DNA of 64,000 nt from positions 1-64,000 of the forward strand of contig NZ_FPJW01000011.1 in NCBI RefSeq assembly GCF_900119735.1, read 5' to 3'. Each line of letters begins with the position of its first letter. Position 1 is the stretch's first letter. The notes under the pieces were generated by a model. It worked only from the letters and a program-made list of their open reading frames with translations, ran no database searches and had not been told where the DNA came from. The stretch is from Marinospirillum alkaliphilum DSM 21637. GTDB lineage: Bacteria > Pseudomonadota > Gammaproteobacteria > Pseudomonadales > Halomonadaceae. Made by a program: the position numbers and the translations under genes. Positions 8,980 through 19,133 of this stretch are shown here, one piece after another.

Positions 8980-10602
8980 TCAGGTCACAAAGCGCGCCAG
9001 CTGAGACTTCAGCTCTACTGCAGACAGTTGTAAGCGCTCAGCCGCTTCGGCCACTTCCGACATGCTCTGAAAGTTTTCGTGGGTGTGATCTTCCACTTGG
9101 CTGACCTGCGACAGAACCTCTCGCGTACTACCCAGCACCTCACCAAGATTGCCTGAAGCCTGCTTCAGCTTGCTGCGGGTTGCATGCATACTGGTCGTGC
9201 TCTGTGTCACCTGCTCGTAGGCCTGGTTGGATTCACTCAGCAGTTGGTTGAACTGATCTGCACTCTGCTGCATTTTATTGGCCACCCCCACGATGGAAGC
9301 AACAATGCGACTGATGGTTTCTCGCGTCTGGTTCAGGCTGTCCTGGGTACGGGTAGCCAGTTGCCGCACTTCATCTGCGACCACCGCAAAACCTCGACCA
9401 TGCTCACCAGCACGCGCTGCTTCAATGGCCGCATTCAGTGCCAGCAGATTGGTTTGATCAGCAATTTCACTGATCACCGACAGCACCTGATTAACATCCT
9501 CAGCCTGGTGTGAAAGCTGTGCCAGTTCATCAGACAGATCTGATTGGGAACGGGCCGTCTGTTCGATGGTTTCAGCCACCTTACGAATTGCCGCCTGGCC
9601 AGCATCCAGACGCTCCACTGATTCCAACACCTCTGCAACCGCAACCGACAATTCCTGATCAGATGCTGCCAGCAGTTCCCCAGTGGTTCCACCTTGCATC
9701 CGCACGGCATCAACAGCCTGCACCACACCTCGTCCACGCTCATTCATCTGGCGACTGCTGGACTGCAATTGATCAGCCACGGAAGCAGTATCCAGTGCAG
9801 CACGCGTAGTGGTGGACAGGGTATCCTGCAACTCTTGCATCAAGCCATTAAAATCAGCCAACAGCTGCCCGATTTCGTCACGACCACAGCGTGTACGCAA
9901 GGTTAAGTCACGTCGACTGGCCGCCTCTCGCATCACTGACTGAGCTGTTCCCAGGGGTCGCAACACCCGGCTCACCAACCAGTAGGTCACACCGGAGGAC
10001 AGGATAAAAATCAGCAAACCTATGGCGATGGAAACCAGCAGGGTGGATAACAGTTCACTGCGAATGTGGCTGATGGTGATGTCAGCACCGGCAACAAATT
10101 GCTGACCACTGGCCGTGGTATAGGGAACAAATACCGAACGGAACTCACCCCATTCATCTTCATATTCATCAAAAGTGATGCGCTGCTCACGGAAAGCCAG
10201 AAAAATAGCCTCGCTAGGCTCTTCATAAAGTGGCAACAGCTCACCAAAATCACCTGAAGTCACTTCTTCAGGTTCAGGAGTATCCAGCACAAACACCAAG
10301 CCACGCGGGGTTTGCACCAGGGTATAAATGTATTCAATGTCAGTTGGGCTGACCAGATGATAGGCCTGCAACTGTATGGCATCAGAGAGGGTTTCATCAA
10401 AACTGCCAGCAGCCACCCGGTCATAAATGGATTGATCCACCAGATTCGCTGCTGCGTGTGCTGCAAATAATAGCTGCCCATCAATCTGTGCATAAAGATC
10501 AGCCTTGCGAACCTGCCAGGCATAAACCGTGTAGGCCGTGACAGCAAAGGCATTCAGGAGAAGTACAACCACCAGCAGACGGGCACGAATTGTTATAAAC
10601 AT
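8980..10602 (-). CDS. Methyl-accepting chemotaxis protein
   Basis: This 540-residue transmembrane chemoreceptor has TM1 at about residues 8-29, a periplasmic sensor of about 160 residues (30-188), TM2 at about 189-210, HAMP at about 211-265 and a cytoplasmic signalling domain to the C-terminus. The kinase/CheW contact tip is conserved ([20 protein letters not shown], 377-396, then [15 protein letters not shown]). The sensor domain is not one I can name, so the ligand is unknown. It is a single-gene unit with no che genes nearby. The start is ATG with AGGG eight bases upstream. The C-terminus lacks an obvious CheR/CheB pentapeptide. Confidence 0.93.
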   Translation of the reverse strand: MFITIRARLLVVVLLLNAFAVTAYTVYAWQVRKADLYAQIDGQLLFAAHAAANLVDQSIYDRVAAGSFDETLSDAIQLQAYHLVSPTDIEYIYTLVQTPRGLVFVLDTPEPEEVTSGDFGELLPLYEEPSEAIFLAFREQRITFDEYEDEWGEFRSVFVPYTTASGQQFVAGADITISHIRSELLSTLLVSIAIGLLIFILSSGVTYWLVSRVLRPLGTAQSVMREAASRRDLTLRTRCGRDEIGQLLADFNGLMQELQDTLSTTTRAALDTASVADQLQSSSRQMNERGRGVVQAVDAVRMQGGTTGELLAASDQELSVAVAEVLESVERLDAGQAAIRKVAETIEQTARSQSDLSDELAQLSHQAEDVNQVLSVISEIADQTNLLALNAAIEAARAGEHGRGFAVVADEVRQLATRTQDSLNQTRETISRIVASIVGVANKMQQSADQFNQLLSESNQAYEQVTQSTTSMHATRSKLKQASGNLGEVLGSTREVLSQVSQVEDHTHENFQSMSEVAEAAERLQLSAVELKSQLARFVT

Positions 10603-10782
10603 GTTATCATCCCTGCTAAATTAAACCTTATGTAATCAAGATTGGTTAAAAAAACATTCTACTCCTGTTGAATTAATGGGTCACTTGTACTTCGTCACAA
10701 AATTAAAAATTCATTTACCAATCATCTTTATTCCATTCAAATTAATACACCACTTGATAAGTGCGCCTCATCACTGCATTCC

Positions 10783-10808
10783 TTGCCAGCAGGCAAGCCT
10801 GCAGGCAA
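10783..10808. repeat. Near-perfect palindrome upstream of parE
   Basis: TTGCCAGCAGGC-AA-GCCTGCAGGCAA pairs 11 of 12 positions. It has no T-tract. It lies 45 bp before the parE start, so it could be a regulator site or a hairpin in the parE leader. The core GGCAAGCCTGC recurs at 27780-27790. Confidence 0.5.
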
Positions 10809-10853
10809 ACTAGGCCGATTCAGAACAGCCCCATATAACAACTGAAGCAGCCC

Positions 10854-12752
10854 ATGACTCAATACGATGCACGCGCAATCGAGGTGTTGACCGGTCTGGA
10901 TCCGGTGCGTAAACGCCCCGGCATGTACACCGATACCACCCGCCCTAACCACCTGGCACAAGAAGTCATCGACAATAGCGTCGATGAAGCCTTGGCAGGC
11001 CATGCCAGCGAAATCCTGGTCACCCTGCATGCCAACAATAGCCTGAGTGTTCGTGACAACGGACGCGGCATGCCAACCGACATTCACCCTGAATACGGTG
11101 TATCCGGTGTTGAGCTGATCCTGACCCGCCTGCACGCGGGGGGCAAGTTCTCCAACAAGAACTATGAGTTCTCCGGCGGTCTGCATGGTGTGGGTGTATC
11201 CGTGGTGAACGCCCTGTCTGAGTACCTGGAAGTGACGGTACGTCGGAACGGTGAAATCAGTCGCATCACCTTCGCCGGTGGCGAAAAAGCCAGTGAACTG
11301 GAAATCATTGGCAAGTGCAATAAAAAAGACACAGGCACTGAAGTACGCTTCCTGGCTGACAGCAGTTATTTTGACAGCCCTCGTTATGCCACCACTCGGT
11401 TAAAACACCTGTTACGCGCCAAAGCCGTACTCTGTCCCGGCTTAAAGGTGGTCTTTGTCAATGAACAGGAAAAAGATCCCGAAAGTGGGCAGGCCCACCA
11501 GCAGGAATGGTGTTATCAGGATGGTCTGGGCGACTACCTGCAACAGGCTTGTCAGGGCTGGGAAACCTTGCCAACCCAGCCATTCCGGGGTGAGTTCCGG
11601 GCACCACACGAAGCAGTGGACTGGGCTATTTTCTGGCTGCCGGAAGGTGGTGAGCTGGTACAGGAAAGTTACGTCAACCTGATTCCAACAGCTCAGGGTG
11701 GCACCCATGTCAACGGCCTGCGCAGTGGTTTGCTGGATGCACTGAGGGAGTTCTGTGAATACCGCAACCTACTGCCACGGGGTGTGAAGCTGGCCCCGGA
11801 AGACCTGTGGATGGATTGCAGTTATGTGTTGTCCCTGAAAATGCAGGACCCACAGTTTGCCGGACAGACCAAAGAACGCCTGTCATCCCGCCAGAGTGCC
11901 ACCTTTATCAGCGGTGTGATCAAGGATGCTTTTTCGCTATGGTTGAACCAACACACTCTGGATGCCGAACGCATTGTTGAGCTGGTACTCAGTCGTGCCA
12001 ACCGCCGCCTGCGTGCAGCCAAAACCGTAGTGCGTAAAAAGATCACCCAAGGACCTGCCCTGCCCGGCAAACTGGCCGACTGTACCGGGGCCGACATTGC
12101 CCGCAGCGAGCTGTTTCTGGTGGAAGGTGACTCTGCCGGTGGCTCAGCCAAACAGGCGCGGGATCGTACCTTTCAGGCCATCCTGCCACTGCGTGGCAAA
12201 ATACTGAACACCTGGGAAGTTGAATCCGGTGAAATTCTTGCCTCGCAGGAAGTGCATGACATTGCCGTGGCACTGGGCATGGACCCTGGCTCCACCGATT
12301 TAAGTGGTCTGCGTTATGGCAAGATCTGTATTCTGGCAGATGCTGATTCGGATGGCCTGCACATAGCCACCCTGCTGTGCGCCCTGTTCCTGCGCCACTT
12401 TCCGGCCCTAGTCGATCAAGGCCATGTGTTTGTCGCCATGCCACCCCTGTATCGTGTTGACTGCGGCAAGGAAGTTTTTTATGCCCTGGACGAAAGTGAA
12501 AAGGAAGCTGTACTGGATCGCCTGACCGGACGCAAGGCCAAAATCAACGTCCAACGCTTCAAGGGACTAGGTGAAATGAACCCGCAACAGCTCAGGGAAA
12601 CCACCATGGCCCCGGAAACCCGGCGACTGGTGCAACTGGTGCGTGAAGAAGGGGATCAGGCACTGGAGCTACTGGATATGCTACTGGCCAAAAAACGGGC
12701 CTCCGACCGCAAAAACTGGCTGGAAGCCAAGGGTAACCTTGCCGAAGTGTAA
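10854..12752 (+). CDS. parE: DNA topoisomerase IV subunit B
   Basis: This 632-residue ATPase subunit of topoisomerase IV powers decatenation of replicated chromosomes with ParC. The GHKL ATPase domain shows VIDNSVDEALAG, DNGRGMP and GGLHGVGVSVVNALS. The Toprim domain holds the metal-binding EGDSAGGSA motif near residue 423 and DADSDGLHI. The length matches E. coli ParE (630). The N-terminus (MTQYDARAIEVLTGLDPVRKRPGMY) supports the start. ParC lies 1.2 kb downstream, separated by a repeat and a NERD gene on the opposite strand. Confidence 0.97.
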   Translation: MTQYDARAIEVLTGLDPVRKRPGMYTDTTRPNHLAQEVIDNSVDEALAGHASEILVTLHANNSLSVRDNGRGMPTDIHPEYGVSGVELILTRLHAGGKFSNKNYEFSGGLHGVGVSVVNALSEYLEVTVRRNGEISRITFAGGEKASELEIIGKCNKKDTGTEVRFLADSSYFDSPRYATTRLKHLLRAKAVLCPGLKVVFVNEQEKDPESGQAHQQEWCYQDGLGDYLQQACQGWETLPTQPFRGEFRAPHEAVDWAIFWLPEGGELVQESYVNLIPTAQGGTHVNGLRSGLLDALREFCEYRNLLPRGVKLAPEDLWMDCSYVLSLKMQDPQFAGQTKERLSSRQSATFISGVIKDAFSLWLNQHTLDAERIVELVLSRANRRLRAAKTVVRKKITQGPALPGKLADCTGADIARSELFLVEGDSAGGSAKQARDRTFQAILPLRGKILNTWEVESGEILASQEVHDIAVALGMDPGSTDLSGLRYGKICILADADSDGLHIATLLCALFLRHFPALVDQGHVFVAMPPLYRVDCGKEVFYALDESEKEAVLDRLTGRKAKINVQRFKGLGEMNPQQLRETTMAPETRRLVQLVREEGDQALELLDMLLAKKRASDRKNWLEAKGNLAEV

Positions 12753-12753
12753 G

Positions 12754-12893
12754 GAAACCTCTGATTAATGTCACGAGCGCAGGTTAGGCAAGGCGAAATT
12801 GGCTGAAAAAGCGGAGTTTACACAGAGTAAATGAGCATTTTGAGGCCAATTTCAACACAGCATAAGCCAGCAAAGTAGTTAATCAGAGGTTTC
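12754..12893. repeat. Fold-back intergenic repeat, copy 2 (MITE-like)
   Basis: This 140-bp second copy of the element at 8744-8884 starts one base after the parE stop. Its terminal inverted repeat is perfect over 15 bp (GAAACCTCTGATTAA and its complement). TAAG occurs on both sides (12750-12753 and 12894-12897), a possible 4-bp target duplication. If so, the parE stop codon TAA is part of the target. The inner pair GAAATTGGC/GCCAATTTC is intact. Confidence 0.82.
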
Positions 12894-12924
12894 TAAGCCA
12901 GGACAGATGAAATAAAGCCCGGAC

Positions 12925-13749
12925 TCACCGGGCTTTAGCTTCACTCTCTGCTTCCAGGCGTTCCAGCGTCTGCTTGCCGGGCTTGATGTCTCGTCCTTTG
13001 ATGATTTTGACCGGCTTGGTGCTATAAGCCCTCACTATGCCTGTTTTTCCTTCGGGAACAGGTAAAAGTGCAGCACCACCACTACTGGTCTGCTCTGTTG
13101 CAGCAGGGTAGCTACTGCGATCGATCTCGTTACCCAACAGGAAGTTGGCAATGGCATACATGTCTGACTGGGAAATCTTGAAGGTATCCAGACCACCATA
13201 CATCTGAAACTCACGCTTTTTATAAGCGCTGAAGGTACGGTTAATGCTCTGGGTCAGGGCTTCTACAAAAATAATGTTGGATTGATTGATGCCGGTACCA
13301 ATGATGGTGCTTTTTAATGCCTGGATAAATAGCACATCAATGGGCATGTTCTCAAAAGTACGCTGGCTGCCCTTGGCGCGCGTTAACAGTTGATCGATAT
13401 TCAGGCTGAGGTTCTGGCGGAGGTTTTTGCTGACATGCTTGAACAGTTCAATCGGGTTCTGCATGGCAATTTCCCGACCCTTGACGTTGCGACTCCACTC
13501 ACCGCGGTAGTTCACCTCAATCTTGCCGTAAATGGCACGGCTGCTGATCAGGGTCATACCATAACTATGCAGCACGATATGATCCACATTTACCGTGCGC
13601 TCATCATCAAACGGCAGACGTACGTCATTCAGCAGCACCACGTCCTCATTGGCCTTGAAGGCATTGCGTAACCGTGTTGCGGCCTCGGCGCAGGTTTCTT
13701 CCGAACGGGGGTCCGCATCCGGGCGGTGCACGTAATCTTTCAGAATCAT
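12925..13749 (-). CDS. NERD (nuclease-related) domain protein
   Basis: This 274-residue protein has an N-terminal half resembling the NERD domain: an acidic or polar start, then VVLLNDVRLPF-DDERTVNVDHIVLHSYGMTLISSRAIYGKIEV, where the D-(h)-h plus later K pattern (VDHIV...GKIEV) is that of restriction-endonuclease-like folds. Residues after about 130 match no domain I recognise. There is no signal peptide or membrane segment. GGAGG eight bases upstream supports the ATG. It is transcribed against parE and parC, so it is not part of the topoisomerase unit. The nuclease role is inferred from the fold family only. Confidence 0.7.
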   Translation of the reverse strand: MILKDYVHRPDADPRSEETCAEAATRLRNAFKANEDVVLLNDVRLPFDDERTVNVDHIVLHSYGMTLISSRAIYGKIEVNYRGEWSRNVKGREIAMQNPIELFKHVSKNLRQNLSLNIDQLLTRAKGSQRTFENMPIDVLFIQALKSTIIGTGINQSNIIFVEALTQSINRTFSAYKKREFQMYGGLDTFKISQSDMYAIANFLLGNEIDRSSYPAATEQTSSGGAALLPVPEGKTGIVRAYSTKPVKIIKGRDIKPGKQTLERLEAESEAKAR

Positions 13750-13969
13750 GATCCAACCTCCCTGAACAACATGCAGGTCATCAAGACCCGATTATCCCGG
13801 AATTATAACCAGTGACTGGCAGTCGCGATAGCAAGCACTACACATGGAAACAATCTTTACATCACTGATCTGTATATCCGCCCAGCACTGCATTTATTCA
13901 GCCACCAGTTCAGGGTACACTGGCAGCCCTCCAGGGCACATTTGACGGCAAAGAAGGACAGTCTCCCTC

Positions 13970-16234
13970 ATGAGCAGCAGCTACAGCGATTTTGTTGACG
14001 ACAATTTTGAACGTCTCAGCCTGAGCCAGTACACGGAAAAAGCCTATCTTGATTATTCCATGTACGTGATTCTTGATCGTGCGTTACCACACATCGGTGA
14101 TGGCATGAAGCCGGTACAACGGCGCATTGTTTATGCCATGAGTGAACTGGGCCTGAGTGCCAGTGCCAAGTACAAGAAGTCTGCCCGCACCGTGGGTGAC
14201 GTGCTGGGTAAGTTCCACCCCCACGGTGATTCGGCCTGTTATGAAGCCATGGTACTGATGGCTCAGCCCTTCAGTTATCGCTACCCGCTGGTGGATGGTC
14301 AGGGCAACTGGGGTAGCCCGGATGATCCCAAATCCTTTGCAGCCATGCGTTATACTGAATCACGCCTGGCTCGCTTCTCGGAAGTGCTGCTGAAAGAACT
14401 GGGACAGGGCACTGTTGACTGGGTACCCAACTTTGATGGCACCCTCGATGAACCGGAAGTTCTGCCCGCCCGCCTGCCACACATCCTGCTGAATGGCGGC
14501 ACTGGCATTGCTGTTGGCATGGCCACCGACATTCCACCACACAACGTGCGTGAAGTGGTCAAAGCCACCCTGCATCTGCTGCAACACCCGGAAGCCGACA
14601 TCAGTACCCTGATGCAGTTTGTACCCGCACCAGACTTCCCCACCGGTGCGGAAATCATCACCCCGCCTGAAGAGTTGCATCGCATTTATGCCAGTGGACG
14701 TGGCTCGGTAAAATGCCGTGCAACCTGGCAAGTGGAAGACGGTGAAATTGTCATCCAGGCACTACCGTATCAGGTTTCACCCAGCAAGGTACTGGAACAG
14801 ATTGCAGCACAGATGCAAGCCAAAAAGCTACCGCTGCTGGCTGATCTGCGCGACGAGTCAGATCATGAAAATGCCGTACGCCTGGTGCTGGTGCCCCGCT
14901 CCAACCGGGTGGATCTGGACGCCTTGATGGCACACCTGTTTGCCACCACCGACCTGGAAAAAAACCACCGGATCAACTTCAACGTGATTGGTCTGGACGG
15001 TCGCCCGCAGGTCAAACCCCTGAACCTGCTGTTAAAAGAATGGTTGGTGTTCCGTCGTCAGACCGTGGTACGTCGCCTCGAAAACCGCCTGAAGAAGGTG
15101 GAAGATCGCCTGCACCTGCTGGCAGGCCTGCTGATTGCCTACCTGAACATTGATGAAGTCATCCGCATCATCCGTGAGGAAGAAGAACCCCGTGCAGAAT
15201 TGATGCAACGCTTTGGGCTCAGTGAGCGCCAGGCCGATGCCATTCTGGACCTGAAACTGCGTCATCTGGCACGTCTGGAAGAAGAAAAAATCCGCGGTGA
15301 AGAAAACGAACTGGAAGCAGAACGCAAGAAGCTGACTGAACTACTGGGCAGTGACCAACTGCTGCGCCAGCTGATTGCTGAAGAGCTGGCCGCTGACGCA
15401 GAAAGTTATGGTGATGAGCGGCGTTGTGCACTGGTGCAGCGTGAAGAGGCCAGAGCCCTGACGGAAGTGGAACTGGTTGGTGCCGACCCGGTCACCGTGG
15501 TGCTGTCCCGCAAGGGCTGGATACGTGCCGCCAAAGGACATGACTTGGATCCGGCCAGCCTGAGTTATAAAAGTGGCGATGACTTCTTCCTGGCCGCCCG
15601 CGGCAAATCCAACCAGCAACTGGTATTACTGGATGACACCGGGCGCAGCTACTCCTTGGCCGCTCACGGTCTGCCTTCAGCCAGAGGCCAGGGTGAACCA
15701 CTGACCAGCCGCATCAACCCTCCGGCTGGCTCTGAATTCCGTGGCCTGCTGATCGGCCAGGAGCAGGAGCAGGTGCTGGTGGCCTCGGATGCCGGTTATG
15801 GCTTCATCACCACCCTGGGCGACATGATCAGCAAAAACAAGGCCGGTAAAACCCTGCTGAATCCACCCACTGGTGCTGAGGTGATGCAACCTCAGTCATT
15901 ACCTGTGACAGACAATCCTGATGAGCTGAAGCTGGCCGCCGTATCTAATGAAGGACGTTTACTGGTATTCCCCGTCAGTGAACTGCCACAACTGTCCAAG
16001 GGCAAAGGCAACAAGATCATTGATATCCCATCACGCCGGGCGGCAAATCGGGAGGAGTATGTCAAAGCGTTGGTGGTACTGACCCCACAGGACAGCCTGA
16101 AAATCATGTCCGGCAAACGTATCCTGACACTTAAACCTGCTGATCTGGAACACTATCTCGGAGAGCGTGGCCGCCGTGGCAGCAAGCTGCCACGGGGTTT
16201 TCAGAAAGTGGATCAGATGGAAAAGGACAGCTAA
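13970..16234 (+). CDS. parC: DNA topoisomerase IV subunit A
   Basis: This 754-residue DNA-cleaving subunit of topoisomerase IV has the catalytic tyrosine Tyr128 in [12 protein letters not shown]. The quinolone-determining region reads [12 protein letters not shown], with Ser88 and Glu92 (E. coli Ser80 and Glu84) in the wild-type, drug-sensitive form. Coiled-coil and GyrA-type C-terminal segments follow. The length equals that of E. coli ParC (752). The start lies downstream of AAGGA. It has its own upstream region of 220 bp, so it is probably transcribed separately from parE. Confidence 0.97.
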   Translation: MSSSYSDFVDDNFERLSLSQYTEKAYLDYSMYVILDRALPHIGDGMKPVQRRIVYAMSELGLSASAKYKKSARTVGDVLGKFHPHGDSACYEAMVLMAQPFSYRYPLVDGQGNWGSPDDPKSFAAMRYTESRLARFSEVLLKELGQGTVDWVPNFDGTLDEPEVLPARLPHILLNGGTGIAVGMATDIPPHNVREVVKATLHLLQHPEADISTLMQFVPAPDFPTGAEIITPPEELHRIYASGRGSVKCRATWQVEDGEIVIQALPYQVSPSKVLEQIAAQMQAKKLPLLADLRDESDHENAVRLVLVPRSNRVDLDALMAHLFATTDLEKNHRINFNVIGLDGRPQVKPLNLLLKEWLVFRRQTVVRRLENRLKKVEDRLHLLAGLLIAYLNIDEVIRIIREEEEPRAELMQRFGLSERQADAILDLKLRHLARLEEEKIRGEENELEAERKKLTELLGSDQLLRQLIAEELAADAESYGDERRCALVQREEARALTEVELVGADPVTVVLSRKGWIRAAKGHDLDPASLSYKSGDDFFLAARGKSNQQLVLLDDTGRSYSLAAHGLPSARGQGEPLTSRINPPAGSEFRGLLIGQEQEQVLVASDAGYGFITTLGDMISKNKAGKTLLNPPTGAEVMQPQSLPVTDNPDELKLAAVSNEGRLLVFPVSELPQLSKGKGNKIIDIPSRRAANREEYVKALVVLTPQDSLKIMSGKRILTLKPADLEHYLGERGRRGSKLPRGFQKVDQMEKDS

Positions 16235-16258
16235 GCAAGGGGCTTTAGATCAAGGGAC

Positions 16259-16462
16259 TTACACCCGCACATCCACATGGTGCCCCAGACTACCATCCGG
16301 CTGGGGCACCGGGACGGCCCCCATCAGCGCCATGATGGCGTCACCCTGCATCTCCTGCGCACCCTTCACAACCTTCACCTGCGCTTCCAGCTCAGCCTGT
16401 GCCTGCTGCTCTCGCAGGGTACTTCTTACCAGTACCTCTGGGCTAACTGCGGAAATATCCAT
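16259..16462 (-). CDS. YjfB-family putative motility protein
   Basis: This 67-residue protein (MDISAVSPEVLV... VVKGAQEMQGDAIMALM) has the short helical layout and MDI start of the YjfB/putative motility protein family, which is found in flagellated bacteria and has no defined role. AGGAG eight bases upstream supports the start. It is convergent with parC and divergent from the ABC exporter; no flagellar gene is nearby. The family call rests on overall pattern, not a catalytic motif. Confidence 0.65.
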   Translation of the reverse strand: MDISAVSPEVLVRSTLREQQAQAELEAQVKVVKGAQEMQGDAIMALMGAVPVPQPDGSLGHHVDVRV

Positions 16463-16601
16463 CAGTTTTGCTCCTTCTTTTTGCCATTAAAACGTCACTG
16501 CCTGAATGATGATTCCATCAAACTGCTGCAGCACTTCTGACACTCTAGCAACCCAGAACCGAGTTTTATAGTAAGATTTGGTTTTTTTCCGAGGCAAAGC
16601 C

Positions 16602-18455
16602 GTGTCAGCTTTTTTCGGCCATACCGAAACATCCAGCCGCTCCACTTCTGAACTACAACGCTTCCTGGGGGTATTCCGTTATACCCGCCGTGCCATTCAA
16701 CTGGTCTGGCAGACCTCTCGTCGCCTGACGCTGGGGCTGATGCTGCTGACACTGATTGCCGGAGTACTACCCGCTGTGGCAGCCTGGATCGGCAAGTTGA
16801 TTGTGGACGCCGTGGTACTGGCGATGCAGGTGCATCAGACAACCGGGCTGGTGGAATACCAGCCGGTACTCAACTACCTGCTGCTGGAAGCCCTGGTATT
16901 GATTGGCATCAGTGCCACCCAGCGGGCCACCGCAGCACATCAGGCGCTGTTGCGAGCCTTGCTGGGCCAGAAGGTCAACGTGATGATTCTGGAAAAAGCC
17001 CAGACCCTGTCACTGGCCCAGTTTGAAGATTCAGAGTTCTACGACAAACTGACCCGCGCCCGGCGTGAAGCCTCTGTACGCCCGCTGGCACTGGTCAACA
17101 AAACCTTCACCCTGCTGCAGAATGCCATTGCGCTGGCCAGCTTTGCCTTTCTGCTGATCCAGTTTTCTCCCTGGGCCTTGCTGCTGCTGTTTGTGGGTGC
17201 CTTGCCAGTGTTCATTGCCGAAGCAAAATTCTCCGGTGATGCCTTTCAGATTTTCCGTCGTCGTTCACCGGAAACCCGCACCCAGATGTACCTTGAAACG
17301 GTGATGGCCCGTGAAGACAGCATCAAGGAAGTGAAACTCTTCCAGCTTGGGCCACTGCTGTTGAATCGCTACCGGGGTATTTTTGACACCCTGTTCAGCG
17401 AAGATCGCAAACTGATCCTGAAGCGGGAAACCTGGGGGTTTATCCTGGGCCTGCTCGGCACCCTGACCTTTTATGCTGCTTACGCCTGGGTGGTGCTGGA
17501 AACCGTGCTGGGCAAAATCACCCTGGGCGACATGACCATGTACCTGCTGGTCTTCCGCCAGGGGCAGACATCGGTCAGTGCCAGCCTGACATCCATCAGC
17601 GGCATGTATGAAGACAACCTCTACCTGTCCAACCTGTACGAATACCTGGAACAACCGGTACCCATTGAAGCCGGACAACTGACCCAAGGCACACAACCGG
17701 GTGATGGCCTCCGATTTGAAAACGTCAGTTTCACCTACCCAGGCGCCAGGCATCCCGCCCTGCAACACATCAACCTGCACCTGAAACCCGGTGAAAGCCT
17801 GGCACTGGTGGGTGAAAACGGCTCCGGCAAAACCACCCTGATCAAACTGCTGACCCGTCTTTATGAGCCGGATGAGGGGCGTATCCTGCTGGATGGCAGT
17901 GACCTGAAAGACTGGCACCCCCAGACCCTGCGAGAGCGCATCGGCGTGATCTTCCAGGATTTTGTGCGTTACCAGTTTCTGGTGGGTGAAAACATCGGCA
18001 TGGGTGACGTGGCAGCCTTCAGTGAAGAACCTCGCTGGAAAAAAGCGGCTGAAGCCGGCATGGCGGATGACTTCATTCAACGCATGAGCCAGGGTTATCA
18101 CACTCAGTTGGGACGCTGGTTCAAGGGTGGGCAGGAGTTATCCGGTGGTCAGTGGCAGAAAATTGCCCTGTCCCGTGCCTTCATGCGGGAAAAGGCTGAT
18201 ATTCTAGTGCTTGATGAACCCACTGCCGCCATGGATGCAGAGGCCGAAGCCCAGATGTTTGAATACTTCCGCCAGCACACCCTGAACAAGATGGCGATTC
18301 TGATTTCACACCGCTTTTCCACCGTGCGCATGGCTGATCAGATCATTTTCATCGAGCAGGGGCAGATACTGGAACAGGGCAGCCACGAACAACTGATGGT
18401 GCTGGATGGTCGTTATGCCCATCTGTTTAACCTGCAGGCCAGCGGTTACCGATAA
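16602..18455 (+). CDS. ABC-type exporter, fused permease and ATPase
   Basis: This 617-residue half-transporter has a membrane domain with about six helices (roughly residues 40-320), then an ATPase domain with Walker A GENGSGKTT (about 405-413), Q-loop IFQDFVRYQ, signature LSGGQWQK (about 512) and Walker B ILVLDEPTAAMD (about 536). It should act as a homodimer. GTG 16602 is chosen because GAGG stands seven bases upstream; a TTG at 16578 is the only earlier start. The substrate is unknown: there is no partner peptidase, adaptor or biosynthetic gene nearby. The trpG promoter overlaps its 3' end. Confidence 0.9.
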   Translation: MSAFFGHTETSSRSTSELQRFLGVFRYTRRAIQLVWQTSRRLTLGLMLLTLIAGVLPAVAAWIGKLIVDAVVLAMQVHQTTGLVEYQPVLNYLLLEALVLIGISATQRATAAHQALLRALLGQKVNVMILEKAQTLSLAQFEDSEFYDKLTRARREASVRPLALVNKTFTLLQNAIALASFAFLLIQFSPWALLLLFVGALPVFIAEAKFSGDAFQIFRRRSPETRTQMYLETVMAREDSIKEVKLFQLGPLLLNRYRGIFDTLFSEDRKLILKRETWGFILGLLGTLTFYAAYAWVVLETVLGKITLGDMTMYLLVFRQGQTSVSASLTSISGMYEDNLYLSNLYEYLEQPVPIEAGQLTQGTQPGDGLRFENVSFTYPGARHPALQHINLHLKPGESLALVGENGSGKTTLIKLLTRLYEPDEGRILLDGSDLKDWHPQTLRERIGVIFQDFVRYQFLVGENIGMGDVAAFSEEPRWKKAAEAGMADDFIQRMSQGYHTQLGRWFKGGQELSGGQWQKIALSRAFMREKADILVLDEPTAAMDAEAEAQMFEYFRQHTLNKMAILISHRFSTVRMADQIIFIEQGQILEQGSHEQLMVLDGRYAHLFNLQASGYR

Positions 18456-18474
18456 ACACCAATCCCTGTATAAT
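18446..18474 (+). promoter_or_regulatory. Promoter of trpGDC (sigma-70)
   Basis: TTACCG (18446-18451), 17-bp spacer, TATAAT (18469-18474). The perfect -10 box lies 33 bp before the trpG start and overlaps the end of the ABC gene. No leader peptide or attenuator fits in the short gap. Confidence 0.65.
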
Positions 18475-18506
18475 CGCGTGATATTTTTGCTCAGGAATCA
18501 CCCGTC

Positions 18507-19085
18507 ATGCTGCTGATGATCGACAATTTTGACAGCTTCACCTTTAACATCGTGCAGTATCTGGCTGAGCTGGGTGCTGACGTACGGGTGGAGCGCAACA
18601 ACGCCCTGACACTGGCACAGATCGAAGCCATGCAGCCCAGTCATCTGGTGATCTCCCCCGGCCCCTGCACACCCAATGAAGCCGGTATTTCCATGGATGC
18701 CATTCGCCACTTTGCCGGAAAAATACCGATTCTGGGTGTCTGCCTGGGTCATCAGGCCATCGGTCAGGTATTTGGTGGCCAGGTGGTGCGCGCCCCTCAG
18801 GTGATGCATGGTAAAACCTCACTGATTGCACACCACAACACCGGTGTCTTCCGTGGTCTGGAAAACCCGCTTTCGGTGACGCGTTACCACTCGCTGGTGG
18901 TTGATGAAGCCAGTCTGCCCGACTGTCTGGAAGTCACTGCGCGCGTGGTGCAGGATGACCCGACACCTGGCCTGATCATGGGTATCAAACACAAAACCCT
19001 GGCAGTGGAAGGTGTCCAGTTCCACCCGGAATCCATTCTGTCCCGTCAGGGCCATGAGCTGCTGAAAAACTTTCTTGATCAATAA
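18507..19085 (+). CDS. trpG: Anthranilate/aminodeoxychorismate synthase glutamine amidotransferase subunit
   Basis: This 192-residue class I glutamine amidotransferase releases ammonia for anthranilate synthase (TrpE), and possibly also for PabB. The triad is visible: Cys79 in GVCLGHQ, His173 and Glu175 in QFHPES. The oxyanion strand SPGPCTP is at 50-56. It leads trpG-trpD-trpC, the arrangement of pseudomonads, with trpE elsewhere. AGGA lies 11 bases upstream of the ATG. Confidence 0.95.
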   Translation: MLLMIDNFDSFTFNIVQYLAELGADVRVERNNALTLAQIEAMQPSHLVISPGPCTPNEAGISMDAIRHFAGKIPILGVCLGHQAIGQVFGGQVVRAPQVMHGKTSLIAHHNTGVFRGLENPLSVTRYHSLVVDEASLPDCLEVTARVVQDDPTPGLIMGIKHKTLAVEGVQFHPESILSRQGHELLKNFLDQ

Positions 19086-19133
19086 CGCCAGCAGCAACAC
19101 GCCATTCGAACAACAACGACCAGGGAGCCACCC

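Noticed and set aside
17265..18101. 278-residue minus-strand ORF inside the ABC exporter gene
   Set aside because: It is an antisense shadow of the conserved ATPase domain; no domain or ribosome site supports it.
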